Shown here: positions 1-8,969 of the stretch, piece after piece
Position numbering within the stretch: the stretch's first letter is position 1
Layout: the number at the start of each line of letters is the position of its first letter
From: JBFWRI01 sp050248995
GTDB lineage: Bacteria > Pseudomonadota > Alphaproteobacteria > JAIXQD01
Direction: 5' to 3'
Length of the DNA stretch: 64,000 nucleotides
NCBI GenBank assembly: GCA_050248995.1
Contig: JBFWRI010000003.1
Span: forward strand, 40,292 to 104,291
Notes under the pieces: model-generated
The model's database searches: none
The model's input: the letters and a program-made list of their open reading frames with translations, nothing else
Told to the model about the DNA's origin: nothing
Position numbers and translations under genes: made by a program

Positions 1-1107
1 ACTGGGCGAAATACTTGTAATCGTGCCAGGGATGCTGCCGAAGCGCACATAGTCGAACGAATCAACTTTCACCTGCACGGTCTGCCCCGTGGTTACCCGG
101 CCAATCTGCCCCGGCGGAATACGGATTTCCACCACCAGCCTGTCGTCCATAGGTACAATTTCCATTAGCGTCTGACCGGCTGGCACCACGGCGCCGATCG
201 TATTCAGCTTCAGCCCCTTCACATATCCGGCAACTGGGGCGCGCACATCCAGCCGCGCAACGCGGTCCCGACGCTTCTTGAGCGCTTCGCGCGCTTGGGC
301 CAAATCGGTTTCCGCCCGCTGCAACTCGCCATACAATGTATCCCGCTGCTGCACGGTCAACGTTGCCAGACGCTGGTGGTACTCCTGCAGTTCGGCGTCG
401 GCCTCGCTGACCTGATGCTTGAGACTACCAGCCATACCCTTGCTCGCATTATACTCTTCCTGGCGTTTGATATACATCGTGCGCGCTGCGTAACCCTGTT
501 TGAAAAGCTTTTCATATATGTCACGGTTTTCAGCCGCCAGCTTCAGGTTGGATTGCGCGACTTCCGATTCCTGCCGCAGCCGGGCCAGCAGGGTTTGTTT
601 CTGGGCAATCTGGTTTTCCAGTACAGTGCGCTCGGTCTGCAGGGCCTGCTGTGCCGTATTAAACATACGTACCTGTTCATCTGTCTTGAATGCGGGCGCA
701 CGGTCTTCAACCAGCGCGCGCAATTTCTCTGCCTGGAATTCCAGCGCTGCTACCAGCATCTCCTGCTGCCGCATGTCTTCGGTAGTGCCCGCCCCATCCA
801 GCACCACTAGCAATTGGCCTTTCTCGACATAGGCGCCCTCTGTCACCGGGATATCCTGGACGATCCCGCCTTCAAGGTGTTGCACCAGCCGTACATAGCC
901 ACTGGGAATGATCTCGCCTTTGGTGCGCACCAGCTCCTTCACCGGCGCCACCGCTGCCCAGCCGACGAACCCGAATGTTGCCAGGCACAGCGTAATAATG
1001 GCGGTTCTTACAAGTCGCGACGGGGGTTCTGCGCCCTGATCCTGCGCTGTTATAAAGGCCTCGATGCTGGCATCGCCAAAAATATCAAGAGGTGTGACAT
1101 GACGCAT
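1..1107 (-). CDS. HlyD-family type I secretion adaptor (partial)
   Basis: Periplasmic adaptor (membrane fusion protein) that would link the adjacent ABC transporter to an outer-membrane channel. My translation from the ATG at 1107 gives 369 residues before the window edge, so the C-terminus is missing. It has a short cytoplasmic N-terminus, one membrane segment at about residues 34-52, then the barrel/lipoyl half with the HlyD-typical string VQHLEGGIVQDI, long alpha-helical heptads and the second lipoyl half (LDVRAPVAGYVKGL, then GQTLMEIVP). The start overlaps the end of the ABC gene by 23 bases, so the two are translationally coupled. Family assignment is firm; the substrate is inferred from the operon. 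Confidence 0.93.
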   Translation of the reverse strand, partial: MRHVTPLDIFGDASIEAFITAQDQGAEPPSRLVRTAIITLCLATFGFVGWAAVAPVKELVRTKGEIIPSGYVRLVQHLEGGIVQDIPVTEGAYVEKGQLLVVLDGAGTTEDMRQQEMLVAALEFQAEKLRALVEDRAPAFKTDEQVRMFNTAQQALQTERTVLENQIAQKQTLLARLRQESEVAQSNLKLAAENRDIYEKLFKQGYAARTMYIKRQEEYNASKGMAGSLKHQVSEADAELQEYHQRLATLTVQQRDTLYGELQRAETDLAQAREALKKRRDRVARLDVRAPVAGYVKGLKLNTIGAVVPAGQTLMEIVPMDDRLVVEIRIPPGQIGRVTTGQTVQVKVDSFDYVRFGSIPGTITSISPS

Positions 1108-2836
1108 GTTCTTCTCCTGTCTTGGCGACAAGCGCCGGCTTACCAATACTGGGCACAACGCCCTGCTTCATCCAGATTACTTTGTCGGCCAGTTGCAGCC
1201 AGTTGTTATGGTGGGTAACGAAGATGACCGTGCGTTTGCCGCGACATTCATGCAGGAAGTGTCGGAAGTGCGCGCCAGCGTTACTGTTCAATACATGACC
1301 CGGCAACTCGTCACATAACACGATCGGACGCGCGGCCAGGTAAAGGCGTGCTAGATTTAAGCGGGCGGCCAATGTGTCTGACAATGCGGTGCCCTCTGCT
1401 CCCAGCTGCGCATGGATGCCCTGTGGCAACGCTTCGACAGCGTCCCATGCATCAGCGCGCTGCAGGGCGTCGCGGATATCGGCTTCACTAGCTGCGGCGT
1501 TCACCATGCGCAGGTTTTCTGCCAGCGTTCCGGGCAGGAACTCCGGCTCCTGCGACAGATAGGCAATCTGGCGCCGCAATACGCGGGGATCCAGCTGTCG
1601 ATGATCTATGCCGTCAAAGCGTACTGTGCCCATGCCCGGCGTATTCAAGCCCAACAGCAGCCGCACAAGGCTCGACTTGCCGCTGCCATTGCTGCCATAG
1701 ATGGCCACGATGTCGCCTTTGTTGATGCGGGCGTTCAGCCCCCAGAATATCGGGTCGGCCCCGGGTGCATAACGCAGCGACACATTCTGAAGCTCGATAC
1801 CGCCGTGCAGGCGCGCGAAGCCGGGCGCCGTCGTATGTGCATGACGCTCGGGTGTCAGTGCCATCACCTGCAACACCTGCTGCAACGCCTGACGCACCTG
1901 CCCGAAGTGCGGGACAAGGGCACAAATCGCCTGCAGCGGATACAGCAGGCGCCAGGTAATGATCATCGTTGCTACCATGGCACCGCCCGTCATTGTGCCA
2001 CTCCATACACAGTGCAGTGACCAGTTGATGATGACAACGCCCGCCACCACCGACAGCAGTGCCGATATATATTGCACGGCTGTTGCCAGCAGATTGTGCC
2101 GGCACTGGAGCTGCGTTGCCCGTCGGCTGATGCTCCGATAACGCTGGACTACCGTATCGGCCATACCAGCCGCATAAATCATCTTCATGTTGTCGATACT
2201 TTCCATCAACAGCAATTGCCGCTCAGCCGCAGCCTGAGTCATCTCGCGTCCCATGCGCTGCCATGTCCCTGCCAGCATCACCAGCAGCAAGCCATAAATG
2301 GCCAGCACGCCAAGGCCGACCAGCGCCACTGGCCCGGCCAGCAGCCCCAGTACCAATACAAGTATCCCCATATAAGGCACTTCCAAAAGCGTCAGGAACA
2401 TAGGCCCCGTCAAAAAGTCACGCACGGATTCAAACGCGCCGGCGCGGGCCATCTGCGCCGCGACCGGGGCGCGCGCACCTAAGGAAGCAGGCACGAAAAG
2501 CAGCCGCCTGAACAATGACTGCCCCACATCACGGTCAAGCCGGACACCCAGCCATGCCACCAGCCGCGAACGTACGGCACGGAGCATGAATTCGGTTAGG
2601 AATGCGCACGCCATGCCTGCCACCAGCATCGGCAGTGTATCCAGGGCCTGCACGCCAATCACGCGGTCATACACGATCATGCAAAAGACGGGTACGGCCA
2701 GCATGAATATATGAACGCCGAGGCTTAGCAACATCACCGGCATCAGTAGTGGTCGGCAGCGCTCTAGCGTCATGCGCCACCATGTGTCGGCTGCCTGCGG
2801 CGGCGACTCAGTTGGTACGACGACTGCCGCTGTCAC
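1085..2836 (-). CDS. Type I secretion ABC transporter, catalytic half
   Basis: 583-residue ABC half-transporter of the PrtD/HlyB kind: N-terminal exporter membrane domain (segments near 30-85, 150-195 and 250-300) and C-terminal ATPase. Walker A GSNGSGKSS (381-389), Q-loop Q429, Walker B with catalytic E510 (VLCDE) and switch H542 are intact, but the signature is LSDTL (485-489) instead of LSGGQ. The partner just upstream has the mirror-image defects, so the pair probably forms a heterodimer with one working and one degenerate ATP site. It starts by a 4-base overlap with that partner and ends inside the start of the HlyD gene. No N-terminal C39 peptidase domain is present. Confidence 0.92.
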   Translation of the reverse strand: MTAAVVVPTESPPQAADTWWRMTLERCRPLLMPVMLLSLGVHIFMLAVPVFCMIVYDRVIGVQALDTLPMLVAGMACAFLTEFMLRAVRSRLVAWLGVRLDRDVGQSLFRRLLFVPASLGARAPVAAQMARAGAFESVRDFLTGPMFLTLLEVPYMGILVLVLGLLAGPVALVGLGVLAIYGLLLVMLAGTWQRMGREMTQAAAERQLLLMESIDNMKMIYAAGMADTVVQRYRSISRRATQLQCRHNLLATAVQYISALLSVVAGVVIINWSLHCVWSGTMTGGAMVATMIITWRLLYPLQAICALVPHFGQVRQALQQVLQVMALTPERHAHTTAPGFARLHGGIELQNVSLRYAPGADPIFWGLNARINKGDIVAIYGSNGSGKSSLVRLLLGLNTPGMGTVRFDGIDHRQLDPRVLRRQIAYLSQEPEFLPGTLAENLRMVNAAASEADIRDALQRADAWDAVEALPQGIHAQLGAEGTALSDTLAARLNLARLYLAARPIVLCDELPGHVLNSNAGAHFRHFLHECRGKRTVIFVTHHNNWLQLADKVIWMKQGVVPSIGKPALVAKTGEEHASCHTS

Positions 2837-4518
2837 CGGGCCACCCCATAGCGCAGAGCCGGCTGCGCAACCACACCTGCGTGACGCACAGTCAGCACGC
2901 CATGCCGCAGCTCGTAAATACGGTCGGCCAGCCCGAGGATGTTTTGATCCTCAGTCACCAACACCAGTGTCACGTTGCGCCTAAGACGCATCAGCATACT
3001 GAAAACCGAAGCGTAACTGGATCTGTCCAGCCCCTGGCCGGCATTATCAAACAACCCAGCGCGCGGGCGCTGCAGCAAAACACGCGCGATAGCAATGCGT
3101 TGTTTGAGGCCGGGCGATACCGCGTCACTAATAGTGTTGTCCAACTGCGTTTCGTACCCGGCCGGCAGCAGCGCCACAGCCGATTCAATACCCAGCGCCG
3201 TTGCCAGTAGGCGCACATCAGCGGGTGGACGATCCTGGAAACCCGTGATGTTGTCCATGATTGTGCCACGCAGGATCAGTCCGCGTGTCGGCAGATAACC
3301 GATTGCCTGCGCACGCGCCGTATCAGTTAGCTGCGATGCATCAACGCCCCCCAGAAGCACGCGTCCGCTGTCGGGCGCATAAAGCCCTGCCATCAGTTCC
3401 AGCAGGGCTGTCTTGCCGCACCCGGCCGGGCCTGTGATAGCAATAGCCTCGCCCGGCATTACCGTCAGCGAAAGCTTGTCAATAACAGGGCTGCAGGCGC
3501 CAAACGACAGTTGCGCCTGTTGCAGTTTCAGCGGCACCGGACCCAGTATCGCGCCGGGCTCAACCCGCCGCGTTTCAAGTTTCATAATCGTGGCAAGCCG
3601 CTGGGCCGCCACGTTGATGTCCTGCCAGCGCAACCACAGGCCAGCTCCGCGCTGAACGTGCTGCAGGATCTGACCCGACAGCATTATCCCAGCCGCCAGC
3701 ATACCGCCTGTGATCATGCCCTTTACCGCCAGTACCGCACCAACCCCCATTAACGCCGTTACCATGATCTGGGCGCCCAGATAGCCAAACGTGCCCGACG
3801 CGCTTTGCAAACAGGCCAACCGGTAAAGAACGGGCGCCCCTGCACGCTGCAAGTCATCGTAGCGTTGTGCTACGTCGCTTTCCCAGCACATAGCCTTGAT
3901 GGTAGGCAGCGCCTGCAAAGCCTGGCTGGCGAATGTGTGCCGCCTGTCATCATGACGCTCGCGCGCGGCGGTCAGGTCACGCAGAGCACGGCCGTGGCGA
4001 ACAAACATAAGTATGGCGATGGCAATACCGCCGACCGTTACAAAGACCAGAGGGCCGGTCAGGTAGAATGTCAGCACCAGAAACAGGACAGCGAAAGGTA
4101 TATCGACCAGCAGTGTCGCCGTCATCTGGCCTCCATAGTATTCTTTGAGACGCTGGACGGCGTTGATATCCTGCACGCGCACAGTGGTTGTCTTGCTGGC
4201 CTGGCGACGCGGCTCGATTGCAAGCAGATGCGCCAGCGCGGCCGACGACATCGTTTCATCGAACCTAGCGGCCGTTCTGGACGTTACCGTCTGGCGCAAC
4301 AGACGCAACAGACACTCGGCCAGCGCGGCAACCAGCACACCCGCGGACAAGATTAGCAGCGTATCGGCGGCACGGCTAATCATCACACGGTCATAAATCT
4401 GAATTGTCATCAGCGGCAGCGCCAGGGCCAGCAGGTTGATGGCAACCGATGATCCCATAACCAGCGCAGCGTGTGGCGTGCGAAGCATCAGGCGGTACGA
4501 TGACGGGATAAGAGACAC
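2833..4518 (-). CDS. Type I secretion ABC transporter, degenerate half
   Basis: ABC half-transporter with a six-helix membrane domain followed by an ATPase domain. I chose the GTG at 4518 because a GAGG ribosome site (complement of 4527-4530) lies 8 bases upstream; a TTG at 4557 would add 13 residues. In this numbering Walker A GPAGCGKTA (363-371) is intact, but the Q-loop glutamine is T411, the Walker B glutamate is N492 (LFDNA) and the switch histidine is E523 (VTED). The signature-like SPGLKQR (468-474) is nearer to consensus than that of its partner. By family knowledge this half should bind ATP but hydrolyse poorly, supplying the signature to the partner's active site. First transporter gene after the putative substrate gene. 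Confidence 0.9.
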   Translation of the reverse strand: MSLIPSSYRLMLRTPHAALVMGSSVAINLLALALPLMTIQIYDRVMISRAADTLLILSAGVLVAALAECLLRLLRQTVTSRTAARFDETMSSAALAHLLAIEPRRQASKTTTVRVQDINAVQRLKEYYGGQMTATLLVDIPFAVLFLVLTFYLTGPLVFVTVGGIAIAILMFVRHGRALRDLTAARERHDDRRHTFASQALQALPTIKAMCWESDVAQRYDDLQRAGAPVLYRLACLQSASGTFGYLGAQIMVTALMGVGAVLAVKGMITGGMLAAGIMLSGQILQHVQRGAGLWLRWQDINVAAQRLATIMKLETRRVEPGAILGPVPLKLQQAQLSFGACSPVIDKLSLTVMPGEAIAITGPAGCGKTALLELMAGLYAPDSGRVLLGGVDASQLTDTARAQAIGYLPTRGLILRGTIMDNITGFQDRPPADVRLLATALGIESAVALLPAGYETQLDNTISDAVSPGLKQRIAIARVLLQRPRAGLFDNAGQGLDRSSYASVFSMLMRLRRNVTLVLVTEDQNILGLADRIYELRHGVLTVRHAGVVAQPALRYGVAR

Positions 4519-4639
4519 CAGATAAACCTCAAGTTGTATATGTTGATGACCGTACAACCCAAAGTTTAATCAAAAATGACTTCCTCCTACGCCTGTAACC
4601 GCACCGCCTGTACATATTTACAGCGATATGCGCGTCGCT

Positions 4640-6664
4640 CTATCCATTGCCGAACAACCCACCACCAAACAGACCACCCGTCAGAGGTTCCACGGCAGGC
4701 AATGATGTAATGGTCGCGACCGGCAGGATTTCGGCGACGGGCAGTATATCCGCTTCCGGCATACTATCCAACAGCAGCGTGTCCACGATATCCAGCGAAC
4801 TTTCAACTGCGCCAGCCAGTTCCGGCAGCATGGTTATGCTTTCGTCAACGAATTGTGTCGGCTCGACTTGCTCTAAAACAGCGGTGGCATCGATATCCTC
4901 ATCGACCGCTCCGCCTGGTTCCAAGATCCCACCCAGCATATCCGGATTCATGTCCGGCAGCATCTCGGTCGTACCAACAACAAGGGTACTGTTATTATCA
5001 CCTTGCGTATCAAGCGTCAGCCATGACGAATTCAGCAGGTCAGTATTCGATTCCGAAGCCGTATGAGAAAGAAGGTCAATGTCGATCAAGTCGTTATCTT
5101 CAGCCTGGTCCGACCGGCTAAGGATATCAATGTCCACCAGATCGTTATCACTAGCAGTGGCATTGCTGGCATTCTCGCCCAGAATGCCTATATCAAGGTC
5201 GATGATGTCGTCGTCCTGAACAGCCTGTGTCGAGTTACTTCCCAGCAGCGCCACTCCGACGTCAGCGATGTCATTGTCATCACCTGCCTGCTGCGCATTG
5301 TTCCCCAATATACCCGCATCAAGATCCACGGTATCGCTGTCTGTCAGCACGGCGACGTTGTTGTCTTGCAACAGGGCGATATCGCCGTCGACAGGATCAT
5401 TGTCCGTGGTTGTGCCACGCTCAAAGCCCGACCCCGTAACACCTGGCGAGGCAAGATCAATCAGACCGGACGCACCAATCAAGTCTGGGGCCACCGAAGC
5501 GATATCGTCCACACCTGCTACGTTAAGGATATTGCCGGTCTGTTCATTAGCAACGTCCTGAGCCAAGCCCGTTATATTCGTCAGCATATCAAGCCCCCCT
5601 TCTGCGCCTGCATCGACGCTATCTGTCAATGTCGCTTCTAAAAGTGCATTGAAAACATTCCCCCACCCATCCTGTGTGGCGGCCATAACATCTGCCGCCA
5701 CTGCCGTAACGCCATCAGTCATACCGTTCACCATCAGCAAAGTGTCCTCAACGAGGTTGCCGGCATCCCCGGCCGCAAGAGAAGCCAACATGTCAGGCAG
5801 CGGTTCGGTTACCGGTGATAAAACAGTTTCCACACTCTCTGTGGCAGCCGCCAGCAGGCGTGTTGCTGTTTGTGTTATGTCAACCACAGTTTCCAGCGTG
5901 CTATCAACAACTGGCGCCAAGGCCGGCAGTTCGGGCAGGATGCTGTTCCCGATTATTCCTTCAGCGATACCCCGTACGGGAGCCTCTATGCTTTCCACGA
6001 TCTCGCTGACGGTTTCCGCCAGCGGCGTAACCGCGTCTGTTGCTGCATCTGTCACGGCTTCAATAAGCGTGTCGATGGTTTCACCAACATTATCTGTGAT
6101 ATCTGCAACCGGCAAGAATTCTGGTGATATCGTATCAGTGAGGGTCTCGCCTACCGGCAGCCATGCTGGTGCCTTCGTATCTGCTTCCATGGCAGCAGAA
6201 GCATCGTTGCCGGCAAAACCGGGCAATGACGGCGCCTGAGGCAGGCCCGCGCCAGCTACATTTTCCAGCGAGGTTGGAACACCGGCTATGTCGGACATCA
6301 GGAAGGGCGGTGCATCTGCCAACGCAGTGCCGTCATCCGGCCTTCTACCGTTGGCACCGGCACTGTCTGCTGCCAGATCTGCAGGCAGGCGCAGGCGACC
6401 TATAACATCCTCGAGCGCGACATCGGGAAGCCCGCCGGCCCGCAGTGCCGAAGGGCTGGCCATATTCGCGATAGCAAGATTTTCATCAAGGCGCATCACG
6501 CCAGCAAGATGCCTCTCTGAAGCAGCGTCGTAATTGATAACATGACCGATATTCAGGTTGCCCGTAGCGGCAACATTCTCCAGATCCATATTCAGCGACT
6601 GGCCGCCAAAGATATTGGCTTCACTTAGTTTGCTGGAAACTTTACTTGCAAGGTCAGTCAGCAT
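4640..6664 (-). CDS. Acidic D/N-repeat protein, probable type I secretion substrate
   Basis: I do not recognise this family. The ATG at 6664 is preceded by GGAGA six bases upstream, giving 674 residues; the open frame extends to 6850 but that part is arginine-rich and unlike the rest. Seen directly: no cysteine, only three lysines (8, 12, 164), very acidic. Residues 195-350 are helical-looking and rich in A/V/T/E/D. Residues 421-539 contain six imperfect units of 17-22 residues beginning D-x-D-x-x-D-x-D (e.g. DNDLVDIDI, DNDLIDIDL). The C-terminus is GGLFGGGLFGNG. There is no classical RTX nonapeptide and no Sec signal peptide. It is the first gene before two ABC halves and HlyD, so a secreted surface protein is the natural inference. 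Confidence 0.75.
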   Translation of the reverse strand: MLTDLASKVSSKLSEANIFGGQSLNMDLENVAATGNLNIGHVINYDAASERHLAGVMRLDENLAIANMASPSALRAGGLPDVALEDVIGRLRLPADLAADSAGANGRRPDDGTALADAPPFLMSDIAGVPTSLENVAGAGLPQAPSLPGFAGNDASAAMEADTKAPAWLPVGETLTDTISPEFLPVADITDNVGETIDTLIEAVTDAATDAVTPLAETVSEIVESIEAPVRGIAEGIIGNSILPELPALAPVVDSTLETVVDITQTATRLLAAATESVETVLSPVTEPLPDMLASLAAGDAGNLVEDTLLMVNGMTDGVTAVAADVMAATQDGWGNVFNALLEATLTDSVDAGAEGGLDMLTNITGLAQDVANEQTGNILNVAGVDDIASVAPDLIGASGLIDLASPGVTGSGFERGTTTDNDPVDGDIALLQDNNVAVLTDSDTVDLDAGILGNNAQQAGDDNDIADVGVALLGSNSTQAVQDDDIIDLDIGILGENASNATASDNDLVDIDILSRSDQAEDNDLIDIDLLSHTASESNTDLLNSSWLTLDTQGDNNSTLVVGTTEMLPDMNPDMLGGILEPGGAVDEDIDATAVLEQVEPTQFVDESITMLPELAGAVESSLDIVDTLLLDSMPEADILPVAEILPVATITSLPAVEPLTGGLFGGGLFGNG

Positions 6665-6888
6665 CGCGGTCTCCATATGAATATGTGAAAATGAACGAGC
6701 GATAGAAAACACCACGACCTTAGCGCGCCGGTTTTGCGAACGGCTTAATGGGCGACATATGGATTGCAGAGAAATTGAAATGGATTTTAAGCACTGCGGA
6801 ACAGAGCGTCGGCTGCGACGTCCTTGGTATCCTGCGTCCGGATGATGCAAACGGGCACCAGTACCAATGGTTACATGTGTACGTACGG

Positions 6889-7386
6889 TTATGTAGGCGT
6901 GCGGCGCGCGCGGTGCTTAGGAATGGCGCCTGAGGCAGGATGTTGTGAGCGCCGCGCATCACGAGCCTTCATCGCGTCTTTATAATAATACGGGTTCTGG
7001 CGCTGGGCCGCCACACCCCCGCGGCTGACCGACGCTTCGCTGATCATCAACCCGTGATCCTTCCCCAACGTTTCTTCTACAATGTCCAGCACAAGGTCGT
7101 AAGCTTCGCGGATATCTTCTGTTGCTGCCACTTCCATGCGGAAGCCGACAACGCCGCGCCGGCCATCGCGGGCGTACTTCTGTCGGTTCGGATTGCGGCG
7201 CGTATAACGCGCTGTGGGATGGACGGCAGGACCGATGAAGCTGAAGTGACCGCTGTCGCACAACGCCATTTCCAGTGCATAGGCATCTTTCATCGGCATC
7301 AGCGGAAAGTGATATTCGTCGCCATGCGGCCACGGATTGTCCTGCTGCAGGCGCGGCGTCAGGATAACGAATTCAATTTTTTCCAT
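6889..7386 (-). CDS. Hypothetical protein
   Basis: 165 residues from the ATG at 7386, which has AGGA upstream (GCAGGAAAAGCACC-ATG) and overlaps the 3' end of the nucleoside hydrolase gene by 14 bases, so the two are probably co-transcribed. I do not recognise a family. It begins MEKIEFVILTPRLQQ, has a mixed alpha/beta-looking middle with VGFRMEVAATEDIREAYDLV, and a basic, probably disordered tail (KARDARRSQ...HRARRTPT). No signal peptide or membrane segment. Coupling to a nucleoside hydrolase is the only functional hint. Confidence 0.6.
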   Translation of the reverse strand: MEKIEFVILTPRLQQDNPWPHGDEYHFPLMPMKDAYALEMALCDSGHFSFIGPAVHPTARYTRRNPNRQKYARDGRRGVVGFRMEVAATEDIREAYDLVLDIVEETLGKDHGLMISEASVSRGGVAAQRQNPYYYKDAMKARDARRSQHPASGAIPKHRARRTPT

Positions 7387-8353
7387 GGTGCTTTTCCTGC
7401 AAAAGCTTCTTGAAACTGCCACATACTATATCGAAGACAGCATCGGGGTCACGTTGCTTTTCCATCACAAGAATATTGCTGTCAGCGCGCGGCGTAAAGA
7501 CGCTGTGCCCCTTGTTGCCGTCGGTTAGGTCAACGGCGATGTCACCACGCTGGCCTTCGTACAGGTCAGGCTGCGCCAGGTAAACGGCCGTATGCACGTC
7601 ATGCATAAACGCTGAAGCACCGAATTTCCGCATGTCGATTTCAGCCGGCACTTTCATCAGGCTGACGACGGTTTCCAATTCTGGCATCCCTGCCAGCTCC
7701 CGTCGCAGTATTGACTCGCGCACCGGCGTGAAATCCAGCTGCTGAGTGCAGTTCATCGGCAGCACAACCAGCGGCAGACCGCTTGTCATCACAGTTGCCG
7801 CATCGTTTGGCGCCATGTGAAAGTTGAATTCAGCGTATGGCGTCAGATTACCCTGCCGCACCGGCATATCCTTGGCTGGCAGCGGTTTCGTGCAGGCACC
7901 CATAATGACAATCTGCTTCACGCGACGCATGGCTTCCGGGTCTTTCCTGAACGCGACTGCAATATTGGTCAGTGGGCCAGTGGCCGTAATGGTAACACTG
8001 CCTGACGGATGTGCCTTCAGCGTTTCCAGAATAAAGTCTTCGGCCATCTGCGTTTGCGGCTCGTTTTCAGGCGGCGGCAGCACCACACCGCCAACGCCGC
8101 TTGATCCATAAGCATCATCACCTTCAGGTGATGGCTCGTTACTGGGCCCTGCTGCGCCCGGATATCGCTTAATATCGCTAACGCCAAAAAAGCCTTGGAT
8201 ACTTCCGGCGTTATAAAAAACCTGTTTCTGGGTTGTGTTGCCGAACGTCGCTGTGATGCCAAGGATTTTGAACCTCTCAGGCTGGGCTGCCAGCACAAGG
8301 AATACCTGTGCATCATCGCTGCCCCAGTCGCCATCACATATAATAAGTTCCAT
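7373..8353 (-). CDS. Inosine-uridine-type nucleoside hydrolase
   Basis: Cleaves the N-glycosidic bond of ribonucleosides in the family of calcium-dependent nucleoside hydrolases. The ATG at 8353 gives 326 residues beginning MELIICDGDWGSDDA, the family's N-terminal aspartate cluster (canonical DTDxGxDDA; the middle is altered here). Further supports are TGPLTNIAVA, VIMGA, EFNFHMAPNDA (usually EFNxxxDPxAA) and the late histidine block FMHDVHTAVYL (usually HDPLA). The changes around the metal and ribose sites suggest an unusual substrate or a divergent subfamily. Cytoplasmic, no signal peptide. Overlaps the following hypothetical gene. Confidence 0.83.
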   Translation of the reverse strand: MELIICDGDWGSDDAQVFLVLAAQPERFKILGITATFGNTTQKQVFYNAGSIQGFFGVSDIKRYPGAAGPSNEPSPEGDDAYGSSGVGGVVLPPPENEPQTQMAEDFILETLKAHPSGSVTITATGPLTNIAVAFRKDPEAMRRVKQIVIMGACTKPLPAKDMPVRQGNLTPYAEFNFHMAPNDAATVMTSGLPLVVLPMNCTQQLDFTPVRESILRRELAGMPELETVVSLMKVPAEIDMRKFGASAFMHDVHTAVYLAQPDLYEGQRGDIAVDLTDGNKGHSVFTPRADSNILVMEKQRDPDAVFDIVCGSFKKLLQEKHHGKN

Positions 8354-8446
8354 AAGCGGCCACCTTAGGCGCACTGGAAAAAACCACCAGCCCGAAACGG
8401 GATATCAGGCGGCCAGATGCGGTAGCAATTTGGCGGCTTGTTGTTT

Positions 8447-8629
8447 TCAGGCGCGTACGGCGCCTGCATTGAACGGATCGTCTCTTTTAGTGTAGATGAA
8501 TTCGGCAGCGCCCAGCAGAATCACAGCTACCGGTATGTCCTGGCTGTTGTATGCATCGATGCCTGCCTGCCACAATGTTTGGGCGTCGCGGCTACTTATT
8601 GCTTTATGTATGTGCTCAAAATCCGGCAT
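8447..8629 (-). CDS. Small hypothetical protein
   Basis: 60-residue frame starting MPDFEHIHKAISSRDA from the ATG at 8629, with AGGGGATTGCG just upstream. The open frame continues upstream through the tRNA-Gln gene, which cannot be coding, so I use the internal ATG. It contains a hydrophobic stretch (IPVAVILLGAAEFIY) and no recognisable domain. It lies directly downstream of the tRNA on the same strand and might be read through from it. Reality as a gene is uncertain. Confidence 0.45.
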   Translation of the reverse strand: MPDFEHIHKAISSRDAQTLWQAGIDAYNSQDIPVAVILLGAAEFIYTKRDDPFNAGAVRA

Positions 8630-8639
8630 CGCAATCCCC

Positions 8640-8660
8640 TTACACCAACATGAAGTGTAA
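8640..8660 (-). terminator. Weak hairpin just downstream of tRNA-Gln
   Basis: TTACAC and GTGTAA form a perfect 6-bp stem with a 9-nt loop four bases past the tRNA 3' end. There is no clear run of T, so it may be a processing or weak termination site; it also overlaps the region upstream of the 60-residue frame. Confidence 0.3.
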
Positions 8661-8664
8661 AGAA

Positions 8665-8739
8665 TGGTTGGGGTACCAGGATTCGAACCTGGGAATGTCG
8701 GTACCAAAAACCGATGCCTTACCGCTTGGCGATACCCCA
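8665..8739 (-). tRNA. tRNA-Gln (anticodon UUG)
   Basis: On the minus strand the sequence folds as a complete cloverleaf of 75 nt including an encoded CCA: acceptor TGGGGTA paired with TACCCCA, D-arm GCC-AAGCGGTAA-GGC, anticodon stem TCGGT/ACCGA with loop TTTTGGT (anticodon TTG), and T-arm CCAGG-TTCGAAT-CCTGG. Discriminator base A, then CCA at 8665-8667. Confidence 0.97.
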
Positions 8740-8969
8740 CCAATCTGTGCCACCCAAGGGTAGCATGGGCCGCGAAAATAGCGGCCACCCCCTGAAATCG
8801 CAAGGCTTATTCGCAAAAACAGGGGCTTACGACCAAAAAGTCACACTCAGAATGGGCTTGCCCTCACCCCCCTAATTGTTAAAAAATCAGCAATGAATGC
8901 TGGTTACAGTTGGCCTTGAAAAGCAAGAAGGCCGGCTTCAGGCCGGTCCGCAGGGTTTTAGAAAAGTTT

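Noticed and set aside
4647..6533. Several long plus-strand frames opposite the acidic repeat protein (e.g. 5063-5641, 5649-6239)
   Set aside because: They mirror the repetitive D/N/T/V-rich coding strand, lack recognisable domains and ribosome sites, and overlap a gene supported by operon context.
4640..6664. RTX toxin or adhesin
   Set aside because: No GGxGxDxUx nonapeptides are present; the repeats are of a different D-x-D pattern.
6665..6850. Upstream extension of the acidic repeat protein to 6850
   Set aside because: The extra 62 residues are Arg/Ser-rich, unlike the protein, and the ATG at 6664 has a good GGAGA site.
8630..8803. 118-residue frame 8447-8803
   Set aside because: Its N-terminal half is read through the tRNA-Gln gene; only the last 60 codons are kept.
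8930..8948. CCGGC-TTCAG-GCCGG hairpin as terminator or leader of the SEL1 gene
   Set aside because: The short stem has no T-run and lies just before the start codon; chance in GC-rich DNA is likely.
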